NCBI GenBank assembly: GCA_028565635.1
Contig: JAOXYB010038017.1
Coordinates: forward strand, 1-13,464
Source: Phoronis ovalis
Lineage: Eukaryota; Phoronida; Phoronidae
DNA: 13,464 nucleotides
Direction of reading: 5' to 3'
Shown: in pieces, positions 10,001 through 13,464 of the stretch
Position numbering within the stretch: position 1 is the first letter of the stretch
How the letters are laid out: each line of letters opens with the position of its first letter
Notes under the pieces: generated by a model
The model's database searches: none
Seen by the model: only the letters and a program-made list of their open reading frames with translations
Told to the model about the DNA's origin: nothing
Position numbers and translations under genes: made by a program

Positions 10001-11010
10001 GTTTTCAAACAGCCCATAGATGCGAATATTCGACTTACTAACGGTATCCGAGGGTATTTCTGAGTGTATTTTGATATATAATAGAGTCTGAGTTTTAACT
10101 CCCTCCCTTCGCCAATGAGCTTCCATACCTATTACCATTTAGTTAAATGTTTTTTAAATTATTTTTTGTAGTTAACAAACAAGAAGGCAAAAGTCCAAGG
10201 TTATAAAACACGAGTCAAAATAAAAAACGGTTACAAAATCATAAAAGCGGTTAAATCCAGTTCTTCAGCTAATTCCAGTTTAAACTGGTTTGGTTACATA
10301 CAAACAAATTAATCTTTGAGTGTTTGCGGTTATTATCCAATCCACTGACCCTAGTCGGTGACCTTTGCATATTCGTGTTATGGTAGTTCAATATACAGAT
10401 ACAGAATTTTTCACAGTTGTGAGTGACCGTGACCTAATTGGAGAGTGTCCAGATGAGGAACTTGTTTGCCGATATAAACAATGTCACAAGAAGCGTTAGT
10501 GTGTCAATTAGCATAATAAGTTAGTATTGAGTATACAACATAATTCGGTTGCTATCTGATGCATATCGATAAAATTATATTAGTACTTTCAAAAACGCTC
10601 CGACACGCTCCTATTAGTCCCACGCTTATATTAGTCCCAGGTAATATCAGTAGGATTTTCAAACTGCACGAAGCAAGTATTAATGTTAACATTTCATACA
10701 TTTAAAAAATAAAATCAGAAATGCTTTACATTGCTAAAAAAAATATTTCTTTTAAGTAACTTTGATCAATTTTCATTAATTTTTAATGTCAACAACAAAA
10801 CTGACATGTACGGCGGGTGGTAGCCATCCTCTGTGTACAGAACTCTTAATTTCGTTCTCTACTAGATGAGACGAACATAATGTGATGTATAATCAGAGTA
10901 ATCAAGCGAAAACCATAATACCACAATTAAAATAACTGTGGGTGATCGGTATCACTCATTTTCTTACCGGTTAAGTTGAAAATTCTCAGAAGGTTCCTTC
11001 CTTTCAACAT
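916..11010 (-). CDS. ABAT: 4-aminobutyrate (GABA) aminotransferase, mitochondrial; 12 coding exons visible, 3' end missing
   Basis: Class III PLP-dependent aminotransferase that moves the amino group of GABA to 2-oxoglutarate, giving succinate semialdehyde and glutamate in the mitochondrial matrix (GABA shunt); in vertebrates it also acts on beta-alanine and beta-aminoisobutyrate. Twelve exons join with consistent phase to 488 codons plus one base; human ABAT has 500 residues, so only a final segment of roughly 40 residues is missing. Diagnostic parts by precursor residue: targeting peptide 1-20; IPGPR 81-85; QISS 130-133; NRPALG (exon 5); CGSC 194-197; HGRT 246-249; [13 protein letters not shown] about 319-331; DEVQTGGG 354-361; TFSKKM with the likely PLP lysine at 385; RIFNTW 405-410; RGVGTFC in exon 12. 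The start is backed by an in-frame TGA 36 bases upstream with no intervening ATG. No frameshift or stop is seen, so the gene looks intact apart from truncation by the window edge. Identity is from remembered family motifs; family assignment is very secure. Confidence 0.96.
1028..1564 (-). other. Intron 11 of ABAT
   Basis: A 537-bp intron with donor GTATCT and acceptor TTTTCAG. About 70% of it is the inverted-repeat element at 1164-1539, leaving a short original intron on either side. Confidence 0.9.
1164..1539. mobile_element. MITE-like element with perfect 21-bp terminal inverted repeats
   Basis: Positions 1164-1184 (ATAGACTATTTGCATGCACT...) are an exact inverted copy of 1519-1539. Weaker pairing continues inwards (GGGCGCTACAGTC against GGAGCCACCAGTC). 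A second, nested inverted pair joins CAGCATGCG near 1400 with CGACATGCTG near 1477, each flanked on the inside by GAATGAA or its complement. If the element runs 1167-1536 it is flanked by TA on both sides, as for Tc1/mariner-type MITEs, but the palindromic ends make the boundary ambiguous. There is no internal coding. It is non-autonomous; orientation is undefined. Confidence 0.75.
1565..1711 (-). CDS. ABAT: ABAT coding exon 11
   Basis: Forty-nine residues, 403-451, opening [20 protein letters not shown], equal to human PYRIFNTWLGDPSK. Thr409 matches pig Thr353, which contacts the PLP phosphate of the neighbouring subunit. Acceptor ATTGTAG|CCT; donor CAG|GTATCT. It joins exon 10 without a gap relative to human (EFR + three residues + P-x-RIFNTW). 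Confidence 0.96.
1712..2936 (-). other. Intron 10 of ABAT
   Basis: A 1225-bp AT-rich intron. It holds the small plus-strand exon-like block at 2124-2186 and a weak hairpin at about 2407-2425 (CTGAATA/TATTCAG). Nothing else was recognised. Confidence 0.9.
2124..2186 (+). other. Orphan exon-like block, opposite strand to ABAT
   Basis: A 63-bp open block flanked by AG on the left (TTTGGTAG|ACAGTA) and a GT donor on the right (ACCCAG|GTAAAA). It reads [20 protein letters not shown] plus Gln with no stop and is markedly more GC-rich than the surrounding intron. The acceptor lacks a good pyrimidine tract, and no partner exon was found. On the minus strand it does not match ABAT and lacks splice sites. 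I do not recognise the peptide. It could be a fragment of a nested gene, a captured exon or a transposon remnant. Confidence 0.2.
2937..3104 (-). CDS. ABAT: ABAT coding exon 10 (PLP lysine and DEVQ motif)
   Basis: Fifty-six residues, 347-402: [20 protein letters not shown], then [20 protein letters not shown] and EFRMKE. Asp354 and Gln357 align with pig Asp298 (pairs with the pyridine nitrogen) and Gln301. Counting from Asp298 to pig Lys329 places the Schiff-base lysine at Lys385, the first of the KK pair, which also aligns with the TFAK lysine of bacterial GabT. Acceptor TTTCTGCAG|AAC, donor GAG|GTAACT. Confidence 0.96.
3105..3354 (-). other. Intron 9 of ABAT
   Basis: A 250-bp intron between exons 9 and 10, with donor GTATAA and a pyrimidine-rich acceptor TTTTGTTTCTGCAG. 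Nothing else was recognised. Confidence 0.9.
3355..3492 (-). CDS. ABAT: ABAT coding exon 9 ([11 protein letters not shown])
   Basis: Forty-six residues, 301-346, including [20 protein letters not shown]. Glu321 and Glu326 align with pig Glu265 and Glu270, both in the active site. Acceptor TTTACAG|GTA; donor GAG|GTATAA. Phase 0 to 0. Confidence 0.95.
3493..3794 (-). other. Intron 8 of ABAT
   Basis: A 302-bp intron between exons 8 and 9, with donor GTAATT and acceptor TTTTTACAG. No element was recognised in it. Confidence 0.9.
3795..3943 (-). CDS. ABAT: ABAT coding exon 8
   Basis: Completes Gly251 and encodes 49 residues including [20 protein letters not shown] and [14 protein letters not shown], matching the human ..[22 protein letters not shown].. 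block. Acceptor TTTCTTTTTAG|GT, donor CAG|GTAATT. An upstream decoy acceptor made by a short tandem duplication lies 22 bases before the true one. Confidence 0.95.
3944..4323 (-). other. Intron 7 of ABAT
   Basis: A 380-bp intron with the unusual donor GTACCA. Its 3' end contains a tandem duplication (3946-3989) of the pyrimidine tract and acceptor. No other element was recognised. Confidence 0.9.
3946..3989. repeat. 24-bp tandem duplication at the exon 8 splice acceptor
   Basis: The plus strand shows AAAAAGAAACGTATAATTAA twice, with GAAACG at 3951 and again at 3975. On the transcribed strand this duplicates CGTTTCTTTTTAG, so a second potential acceptor (TTTTTTTAG) ends at 3966. It is 22 bases upstream of the true acceptor and out of frame with it. 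Confidence 0.85.
4324..4441 (-). CDS. ABAT: ABAT coding exon 7 (HGRT substrate-arginine motif)
   Basis: Begins [18 protein letters not shown] and ends VGGLHGRTL plus one base of Gly251. Arg248 corresponds to pig Arg192, which binds the substrate carboxylate; His246 and Gly247 are kept, but the residue equal to pig Phe189 is Leu245. The loop after WYR is three residues shorter than in human. Acceptor TTTTCAG|AAT; the donor TAG|GTACCA is an atypical but valid GT site. Confidence 0.95.
4442..5232 (-). other. Intron 6 of ABAT
   Basis: A 791-bp AT-rich intron with donor GTCAGT and acceptor TTTTCAG. A loose inverted pair (ACAAG..GAAATG and CATTTCTTGTG) lies at about 5114-5152. No coding or defined repeat was recognised. 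Confidence 0.9.
5233..5325 (-). CDS. ABAT: ABAT coding exon 6 (CGSC iron-sulfur motif)
   Basis: Thirty-one residues, starting [20 protein letters not shown] and ending AWAWYR. Cys194 and Cys197 align with pig Cys135 and Cys138, which hold a [2Fe-2S] cluster between the two subunits; the Gly-Ser between them also belongs to the PLP-phosphate loop. Acceptor TTTCAG|ATT. The donor AGG|GTCAGT is weaker than its neighbours. Phase 0 at both ends. Confidence 0.95.
5746..6093. mobile_element. Foldback element, two long inverted arms of about 150 bp
   Basis: The left arm pairs with the right arm almost throughout. The block 5771-5812 (AGACTCGAACCATCAATCCA...) matches the reverse complement of 6026-6067 at 35 of 42 positions, with mostly transition differences. 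A second block, GTAGACTCGCACAAGTTGCC near 5857, matches the complement of GACAACTTGTGCAAGTCTAC near 5947, and GGAGACTCGG pairs with CGAGTCTCC across a centre near 5906. The outer match starts at CCAGGTCTATCTAACC on the left and GGTTAGGTAGGCCTGG on the right. There is no transposase coding, and no clear target duplication. It is likely an aged foldback or MITE copy. Confidence 0.75.
6907..6942. repeat. Perfect 14-bp inverted repeat with 8-base spacer
   Basis: TATTCGTGTTCAAG and CTTGAACACGAATA are exact complements around ACCAAGTG. In the ABAT pre-mRNA the hairpin would begin about 60 bases after the exon 5 donor. Its role, if any, is unknown. Confidence 0.7.
7001..7081 (-). CDS. ABAT: ABAT coding exon 5
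   Basis: Encodes 27 residues, [20 protein letters not shown] and LQNALLS, matching human NRPALGILPPENF..KL..SLLS. Acceptor TATTTTAG|ATG, donor TCA|GTAAGT; phase 0 on both sides. The internal ATG at its start is only a Met codon; the reading frame continues from exon 4. Confidence 0.94.
7082..8399 (-). other. Intron 4 of ABAT
   Basis: A 1318-bp intron with donor GTAAGT and acceptor TATTTTAG. Roughly its upstream half (on the transcribed strand) is the degenerate repeat at about 7590-8165; the rest is plain AT-rich sequence. Confidence 0.9.
7590..8165. repeat. Degenerate tandem repeat with TGACCTCAA core, period near 40 and 118 bp
   Basis: TGACCTCAA occurs exactly at 7670, 7788, 7906 and 8148, with steps of 118, 118 and 242 bases. 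Within this, a diverged shorter unit of the form CTCTRAATGAC..TTTTAACTTTTTT recurs near 7692, 7773, 7813 and 7852, a spacing close to 40. The pattern suggests an old minisatellite with a higher-order period of three short units. Exact limits are uncertain. Confidence 0.6.
8400..8449 (-). CDS. ABAT: ABAT coding exon 4 (50-bp micro-exon)
   Basis: A 50-bp exon completing Gly137 and encoding [16 protein letters not shown], equivalent to the human GYSHPALLKLIQQPQN segment. Acceptor TTTTCAG|GC, donor CTT|GTAAGT (strong). It ends in phase 0 and is too short for ordinary ORF detection. Confidence 0.93.
8450..8665 (-). other. Intron 3 of ABAT
   Basis: A 216-bp intron, the shortest in the window, with donor GTGAGA and acceptor TTTTCAG. 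Nothing else was recognised. Confidence 0.9.
8666..8783 (-). CDS. ABAT: ABAT coding exon 3
   Basis: Starts [12 protein letters not shown] and includes [11 protein letters not shown] followed by QISSLPL, the strand and loop entering the active site. Ile131 of QISS corresponds to pig Ile72, which lines the substrate pocket. Acceptor TTTGTAG|AAT, donor TTG|GTGAG; begins in phase 0 and ends with the first base of Gly137. Confidence 0.95.
8784..9210 (-). other. Intron 2 of ABAT
   Basis: A 427-bp intron with donor GTAAAG and acceptor TTTGTAG. A slightly GC-richer stretch around 8888-8920 (CACCCGTGATGGCGACATC) stands out, but I could not assign it. Confidence 0.9.
9211..9458 (-). CDS. ABAT: ABAT coding exon 2 (N-terminal region)
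   Basis: Residues 15-97. The acceptor reads TTTTACAG|GA and the donor CAG|GTAAAG. Carries the end of the presequence, a Ser/Thr/Ala/Pro-rich linker with little similarity to human, then the conserved block ending in [19 protein letters not shown], which matches the human TEVPGPRS..L segment. The linker makes the N-terminus roughly 30 residues longer than in human ABAT. Confidence 0.95.
9459..10967 (-). other. Intron 1 of ABAT
   Basis: A 1509-bp intron between the targeting-peptide exon and exon 2, with donor GTAAGA. It contains the opposite-strand small ORF at 10380-10499, a 14-bp palindrome CCAGTTTAAACTGG at 10275-10288, and a short direct repeat TATTAGTCCCA near 10613 and 10629. No other gene was recognised. 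Confidence 0.88.
10380..10499 (+). CDS. Possible 39-residue small ORF antisense to ABAT intron 1 (unrecognised)
   Basis: ATG to TAG encodes [20 protein letters not shown] and then [19 protein letters not shown]. The start context is good (G at -3 and G at +4), a TGA precedes it in frame, and the composition is hydrophilic and protein-like (DRD, PDEE, basic tail, three Cys), unlike the low-complexity frames around it. I do not recognise a domain, and forty codons can arise by chance. It could be a real microprotein, the last exon of an unseen gene, or a mobile-element scrap. Confidence 0.2.
   Translation: MVVQYTDTEFFTVVSDRDLIGECPDEELVCRYKQCHKKR
10968..11010 (-). CDS. ABAT: ABAT coding exon 1 (mitochondrial targeting peptide)
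   Basis: Encodes [14 protein letters not shown] plus the first base of a Gly codon, then donor GTAAGA. Basic residues Lys3, Arg5 and Arg9 alternate with Leu/Ile/Phe and there is no acidic residue until Asp22, as expected for an amphipathic mitochondrial presequence. The split codon G|GA joins exactly to exon 2 (TGKVSARYD). The upstream in-frame TGA at 11044-11046 makes 11010 the first usable ATG. A non-coding 5' exon further upstream cannot be excluded. Confidence 0.88.
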
Positions 11011-11043
11011 TTTTCTTACAGATCTTACAATGGATGAAAAAGG

Positions 11044-11046
11044 TCA
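11044..11046 (-). other. In-frame upstream stop codon defining the ABAT start
   Basis: On the minus strand a TGA lies twelve codons before the ATG at 11010, in the same frame, with no ATG between. If the mRNA leader is colinear with the genome here, translation must start at 11010. The bases before the ATG are AAAA, a favourable context with a purine at -3. Confidence 0.7.
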
Positions 11047-11121
11047 AGATAAACCTTGGATTCGCCTGCAACAGAGTAAAAGTCGTTTACACTAGTGTTT
11101 GGCACAGATTGCCGGAATGTA

Positions 11122-11129
11122 TTTTTATA
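11122..11129 (-). promoter_or_regulatory. Possible TATA box for ABAT
   Basis: The minus strand reads TATAAAAA about 112 bases before the start codon. If used, transcription would begin about 30 bases downstream, giving a leader of roughly 80-90 bases. In AT-rich flank such a match is common by chance, and many metazoan housekeeping genes lack a TATA box, so this is only a candidate. Confidence 0.2.
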
Positions 11130-11339
11130 TGTTAATCAATATATGGTGACCTTCATTGCAGACGAGATTCTGGTTTAAACTGGTTTTAACGTATTTTGCG
11201 ATAAACACTTAGTTTTGTTTGCTTAGGTTAGGGTTATACGGGGTTATACACGCTGCTAATAGTTCACCACAAGACAAGCAAACCTTGGTACCCGGGGGGG
11301 ACAGTCAATATAAAAGTGTGTACGCATGTTCCAACAAAA

Positions 11340-11570
11340 TTTCGCGTGATAGGGTATGTTTTTCGAACCGCCGGTGCGTAACGCGCGTTACGCGCATAGG
11401 GTCTGTTTTTTACCTAAAATCACGAAAAGGGGTGTTTTTTAGAGGTGTGACACTTCGTTGGGGTGTTTTTTCCCAAAAGTCACTTCCTTAAGGGTGTATT
11501 TTTTCAAAAAACTCACTTCCTTAGAGGTGTATGTTTTGCAGAATTTCAATTTGTTAGGGCCTTTTTTGAA
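11340..11570. repeat. Degenerate tandem repeat inside the MITE, period about 30-33 bp
   Basis: Units resembling TCACTTCCTTAAGGGTGT followed by a T-run recur: ATCACGAAAAGGGGTGTTTT, GACACTTCGTTGGGGTGTTT, GTCACTTCCTTAAGGGTGTA, CTCACTTCCTTAGAGGTGTA, and a decayed last unit TTCAATTTGTTAGGGCC. The most similar neighbours are near 11480 and 11512. No open frame of interest is present. Confidence 0.7.
11376..11393. repeat. Perfect 18-bp palindrome GCGTAACGCGCGTTACGC
   Basis: The sequence equals its own reverse complement and is unusually CpG-rich for the region. It sits within the left third of the MITE and may be a subterminal structural or protein-binding site; this is inference only. Confidence 0.75.
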
Positions 11571-11629
11571 AAGCCATGTTGGAACATGGGTAGCCACTTT
11601 CATACTGACTGCCCCCCCGGGCCTTGGTA

Positions 11630-13138
11630 ACAATTTTTTGTTATTGTATTACAATTTAGATGGGCTAAACATCTGGTCAACTACAAGCATATCTTTAAAA
11701 ATATTTTAATTTATCATGTCACACTTTCGAAAAACTTTGATCTGCTTTTGAATATATGTGTATATTTTTATTTTTTAATATTTTGTGTTGGCCTTAATTA
11801 GAGTCGTGAGATGTAACTTTATCTTGTTTTTCTAACTGACTTTCACTTTATGTTTCGTGCCTGGGACGATTTGCAGATTTTGCGTGGGCTATGAATAGTG
11901 CATGTAAAACAGGTATGCCTTGTGACCTTACCATGCCCGGTGAAACATAATTAAATTAATTTTAAGCAAAATCAAATGTAAACAAGTTCAGCTTGGTGTC
12001 GTTCTGAAATTGCAGTATTTTGAAAGCTGGAATATTGTTACATTTTTTCCAAATTGACCAGGCGATTAATATTTATTTACTGATATTGAAAATAAAATCA
12101 TTTATTAAAACTATTGTACATTTTTGTATGCGATGCTACCATAGACATTTTGGAATCTAAAAATAACATTTTAATAATAATAGCACTGCTGGATAGAAGT
12201 CAATTCCCAACAAAAGAGTACGAGCTTCCGAACCTTGTCGCCTTCCTATTTGAATGAAAATGTCAAATATTGTTTTGTCACGATGCTACAAACTGTGTTA
12301 TATTTTAGATTTTAATTTATTATTAAATCCAGTATTATTTTATCCGGTGTGCAAAAATAATAAGTTAGAAAACAGCTTTAAATTAAATTTATTTCTGACG
12401 ATCCTAGGAAACGATTTCACTCATTGAATGAACAAGTCATAATATGAAAGTACCGCAAATAATAAATGCTAAAAATGGGCTTATAATAAAATGTTATTTT
12501 AGTCATAATGTGTCAAAAATAAGTGATATTTACTTTTAAAAATATGGAAAACAGAAAATATTAACTTTACAGCGTATATTAATTTATTAAAAGAGTACTG
12601 AAAGTTACATAAAAATTGTTGGTATCATAGTTGTTGTGAGTATAGCAAGAGGTCTGTTTTGAATCTCTCTCCTTCTTGGTCTTTGCTGCAGTAATTTTGT
12701 TTAAAATAATTCCTAGTGTTAAGTGACGTACTGGTATGCGATATATATTTCTTTCAATATAGGAATACACGAGTTCACATTTTCTTTTATACTGGAAATA
12801 TCAAGATGACGGGCTACTTTTTATATAAAATTATCTTATCTTAATTTTTATCAGTTTTTGACAACGTGTTACGACACTGTTTTCGTTGGGTGGCATTAAT
12901 CACAGGTGGGGAGGCATTAAAAAAACAGAGACAAATTAGGTAACAAGAAGTAAACAAGGTAACCGAGCCGTTATAATGCCGGCTAAAAGATGTACAAGTG
13001 AAACACAACATAATGTTGGTATAATATAATCTGTAGAAAATAATAGAACGCTATTTCCTATAAATTAAAATTTGTCTGATACTTGGAATATATTTTTTCA
13101 GACACGAATTTCAAAAACCCTTGCGTTTTATTAGCTTT
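11630..13138. other. AT-rich intergenic flank, no gene recognised
   Basis: About 1.5 kb without coding signals on either strand. The short open frames here have low-complexity translations and no splice context. A 17-codon frame begins at 12976 (MPAKRCTSE...) but nothing supports it. No RNA gene or defined repeat was recognised, beyond small direct repeats such as GGCATTAA near 12893 and 12910. Confidence 0.6.
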
Positions 13139-13390
13139 GTTCACACGGGACCAAATTATCGCGATAAAACTTACGTGCAAGATTAATCTACCAATTTTTA
13201 CTTCGTGTGAACGCTTGCGAGATTAATCCTGAACGATAAAATCTCTCATTTTCAATCCACCAAAAGAGGTGGATTGAATATAAATATCGCGATTGAAACT
13301 AAAAATCGCGATTGTTTATGCCGTGTGAACTGTGGACGATTAATCTTGGACGATTTTTCTTGCGATCACTCATTTCCTGAAACATTAATC
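13139..13390. repeat. Compound inverted and direct repeat with GTGTGAAC, GATTAATC and ATCGCGAT motifs
   Basis: GTTCACACGG...ATCGCGAT at the left (from 13139) is inverted as AATCGCGATT...CCGTGTGAAC ending at 13330. Inside, TTCAATCCACC and GGTGGATTGAA form a perfect 11-bp hairpin around AAAAGA (13251-13278). Two direct copies of CGTGTGAAC-n-GATTAATC-n-GAACGAT/GGACGAT start at 13204 and 13322, 118 bases apart. This looks like an old MITE or a dimer of a small element. No target duplication was found. Confidence 0.6.
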
Positions 13391-13430
13391 GTAAATTCAT
13401 ATCTAGTAAAAAAAACAGCTGATCAATGAA

Positions 13431-13438
13431 TGACGTCA
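13431..13438. promoter_or_regulatory. Full palindromic CRE-type site TGACGTCA
   Basis: An exact CREB/ATF consensus octamer near the right edge, with an E-box CAGCTG at 13416-13421. It could belong to the promoter of a neighbouring gene beyond the window, but a single octamer is weak evidence. Confidence 0.2.
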
Positions 13439-13464
13439 TGTCACTTACAGTCAATCACAGTGCG

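Larger units (their letters stand above)
11011..11290 (-). promoter_or_regulatory. Putative ABAT 5' leader and proximal promoter
   Basis: Region upstream of the ABAT start codon up to the transposon at 11291. It holds the in-frame stop at 11044-11046, a weak TATA candidate at 11122-11129, and the motif TTTAAACTGGTTT near 11174 that also occurs inside intron 1. The transcription start cannot be located from sequence alone, and a non-coding first exon further upstream is possible. Confidence 0.4.
11291..11621. mobile_element. Non-autonomous DNA transposon (MITE) with 45-bp TIRs and 8-bp target duplication
   Basis: The left end CCCGGGGGGGACAGTCAATA and the reverse complement of the right end, CCCGGGGGGGCAGTCAGTAT, continue as matching arms (11291-11336 against 11577-11621): 40 of 45 positions are identical with one single-base gap, both ending CATGTTCCAACA. 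The element is flanked on both sides by the identical octamer CCTTGGTA (11283-11290 and 11622-11629), flush with the CCC/GGG ends. An 8-bp duplication fits hAT-, P- or Merlin-type transposases. The sequence does not match the usual hAT target pattern, so the superfamily is open. Internally there is no transposase, only degenerate tandem repeats and a palindrome. It lies about 280 bp upstream of the ABAT ATG. Confidence 0.9.

Noticed and set aside
11219-11709. Plus- and minus-strand open frames of 64-90 codons
   Set aside because: They lie across the MITE and reflect its internal tandem repeat (translations repeat VFF, KKY and FKK patterns).
12579-12770. 63-codon minus-strand frame in the 5' flank
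   Set aside because: Its composition is typical of AT-rich noise; no start context, splice site or family motif.
12976-13029. 17-codon plus-strand frame MPAKRCTSETQHNV followed by a GT
   Set aside because: It was considered as a first exon of a divergent gene, but there is no partner exon and it is too short to judge.

Overview
The window is animal nuclear DNA. It is AT-rich and dominated by one spliced minus-strand gene whose exons are joined by GT..AG introns of about 0.2-1.7 kb, with short inverted-repeat elements scattered through and around it. The codon usage, intron sizes and repeats suggest a marine invertebrate (a mollusc-like or other lophotrochozoan or basal deuterostome genome is my guess). 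The species cannot be fixed from the sequence.

The gene is ABAT, mitochondrial 4-aminobutyrate (GABA) aminotransferase, read right to left from an ATG at 11010 to the last visible exon ending at 916. I placed twelve coding exons: 10968-11010, 9211-9458, 8666-8783, 8400-8449, 7001-7081, 5233-5325, 4324-4441, 3795-3943, 3355-3492, 2937-3104, 1565-1711 and 916-1027. All splice phases agree, giving 488 complete codons plus one base. The final exon, which should carry the substrate-binding Arg (pig Arg445) and the stop codon, is not between 1 and 915 and must lie beyond the left edge. The visible protein keeps the PLP lysine, the Asp/Gln pair at the cofactor, the substrate arginine, and the Cys-Gly-Ser-Cys motif that binds a [2Fe-2S] cluster in pig GABA-AT. 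A phenylalanine that stacks on PLP in pig (Phe189) is leucine here.

Layout. 1-915: part of intron 12, with a GC-rich patch at the edge and a possible inverted-repeat element (221-776). 1028-1564: intron 11, about 70% filled by a MITE-like element (about 1164-1539). 1712-2936: intron 10, with a small exon-like block on the opposite strand (2124-2186). 3944-4323: intron 7, with a short tandem duplication of the splice-acceptor tract. 5326-7000: intron 5, with a roughly 350-bp foldback element (about 5746-6093) and a perfect 14-bp inverted repeat near the exon 5 donor. 7082-8399: intron 4, largely a degenerate tandem repeat built around TGACCTCAA. 9459-10967: intron 1, with a 39-codon opposite-strand ORF. 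11011-13464: 5' flank without a recognised gene, holding a well-defined non-autonomous DNA transposon (11291-11621; terminal inverted repeats of about 45 bp and a perfect 8-bp target duplication) and a compound inverted/direct repeat (about 13139-13390).

No RNA genes, CRISPR arrays or defence systems were seen. The most novel material is the set of small inverted-repeat elements and two short coding-like fragments on the plus strand.
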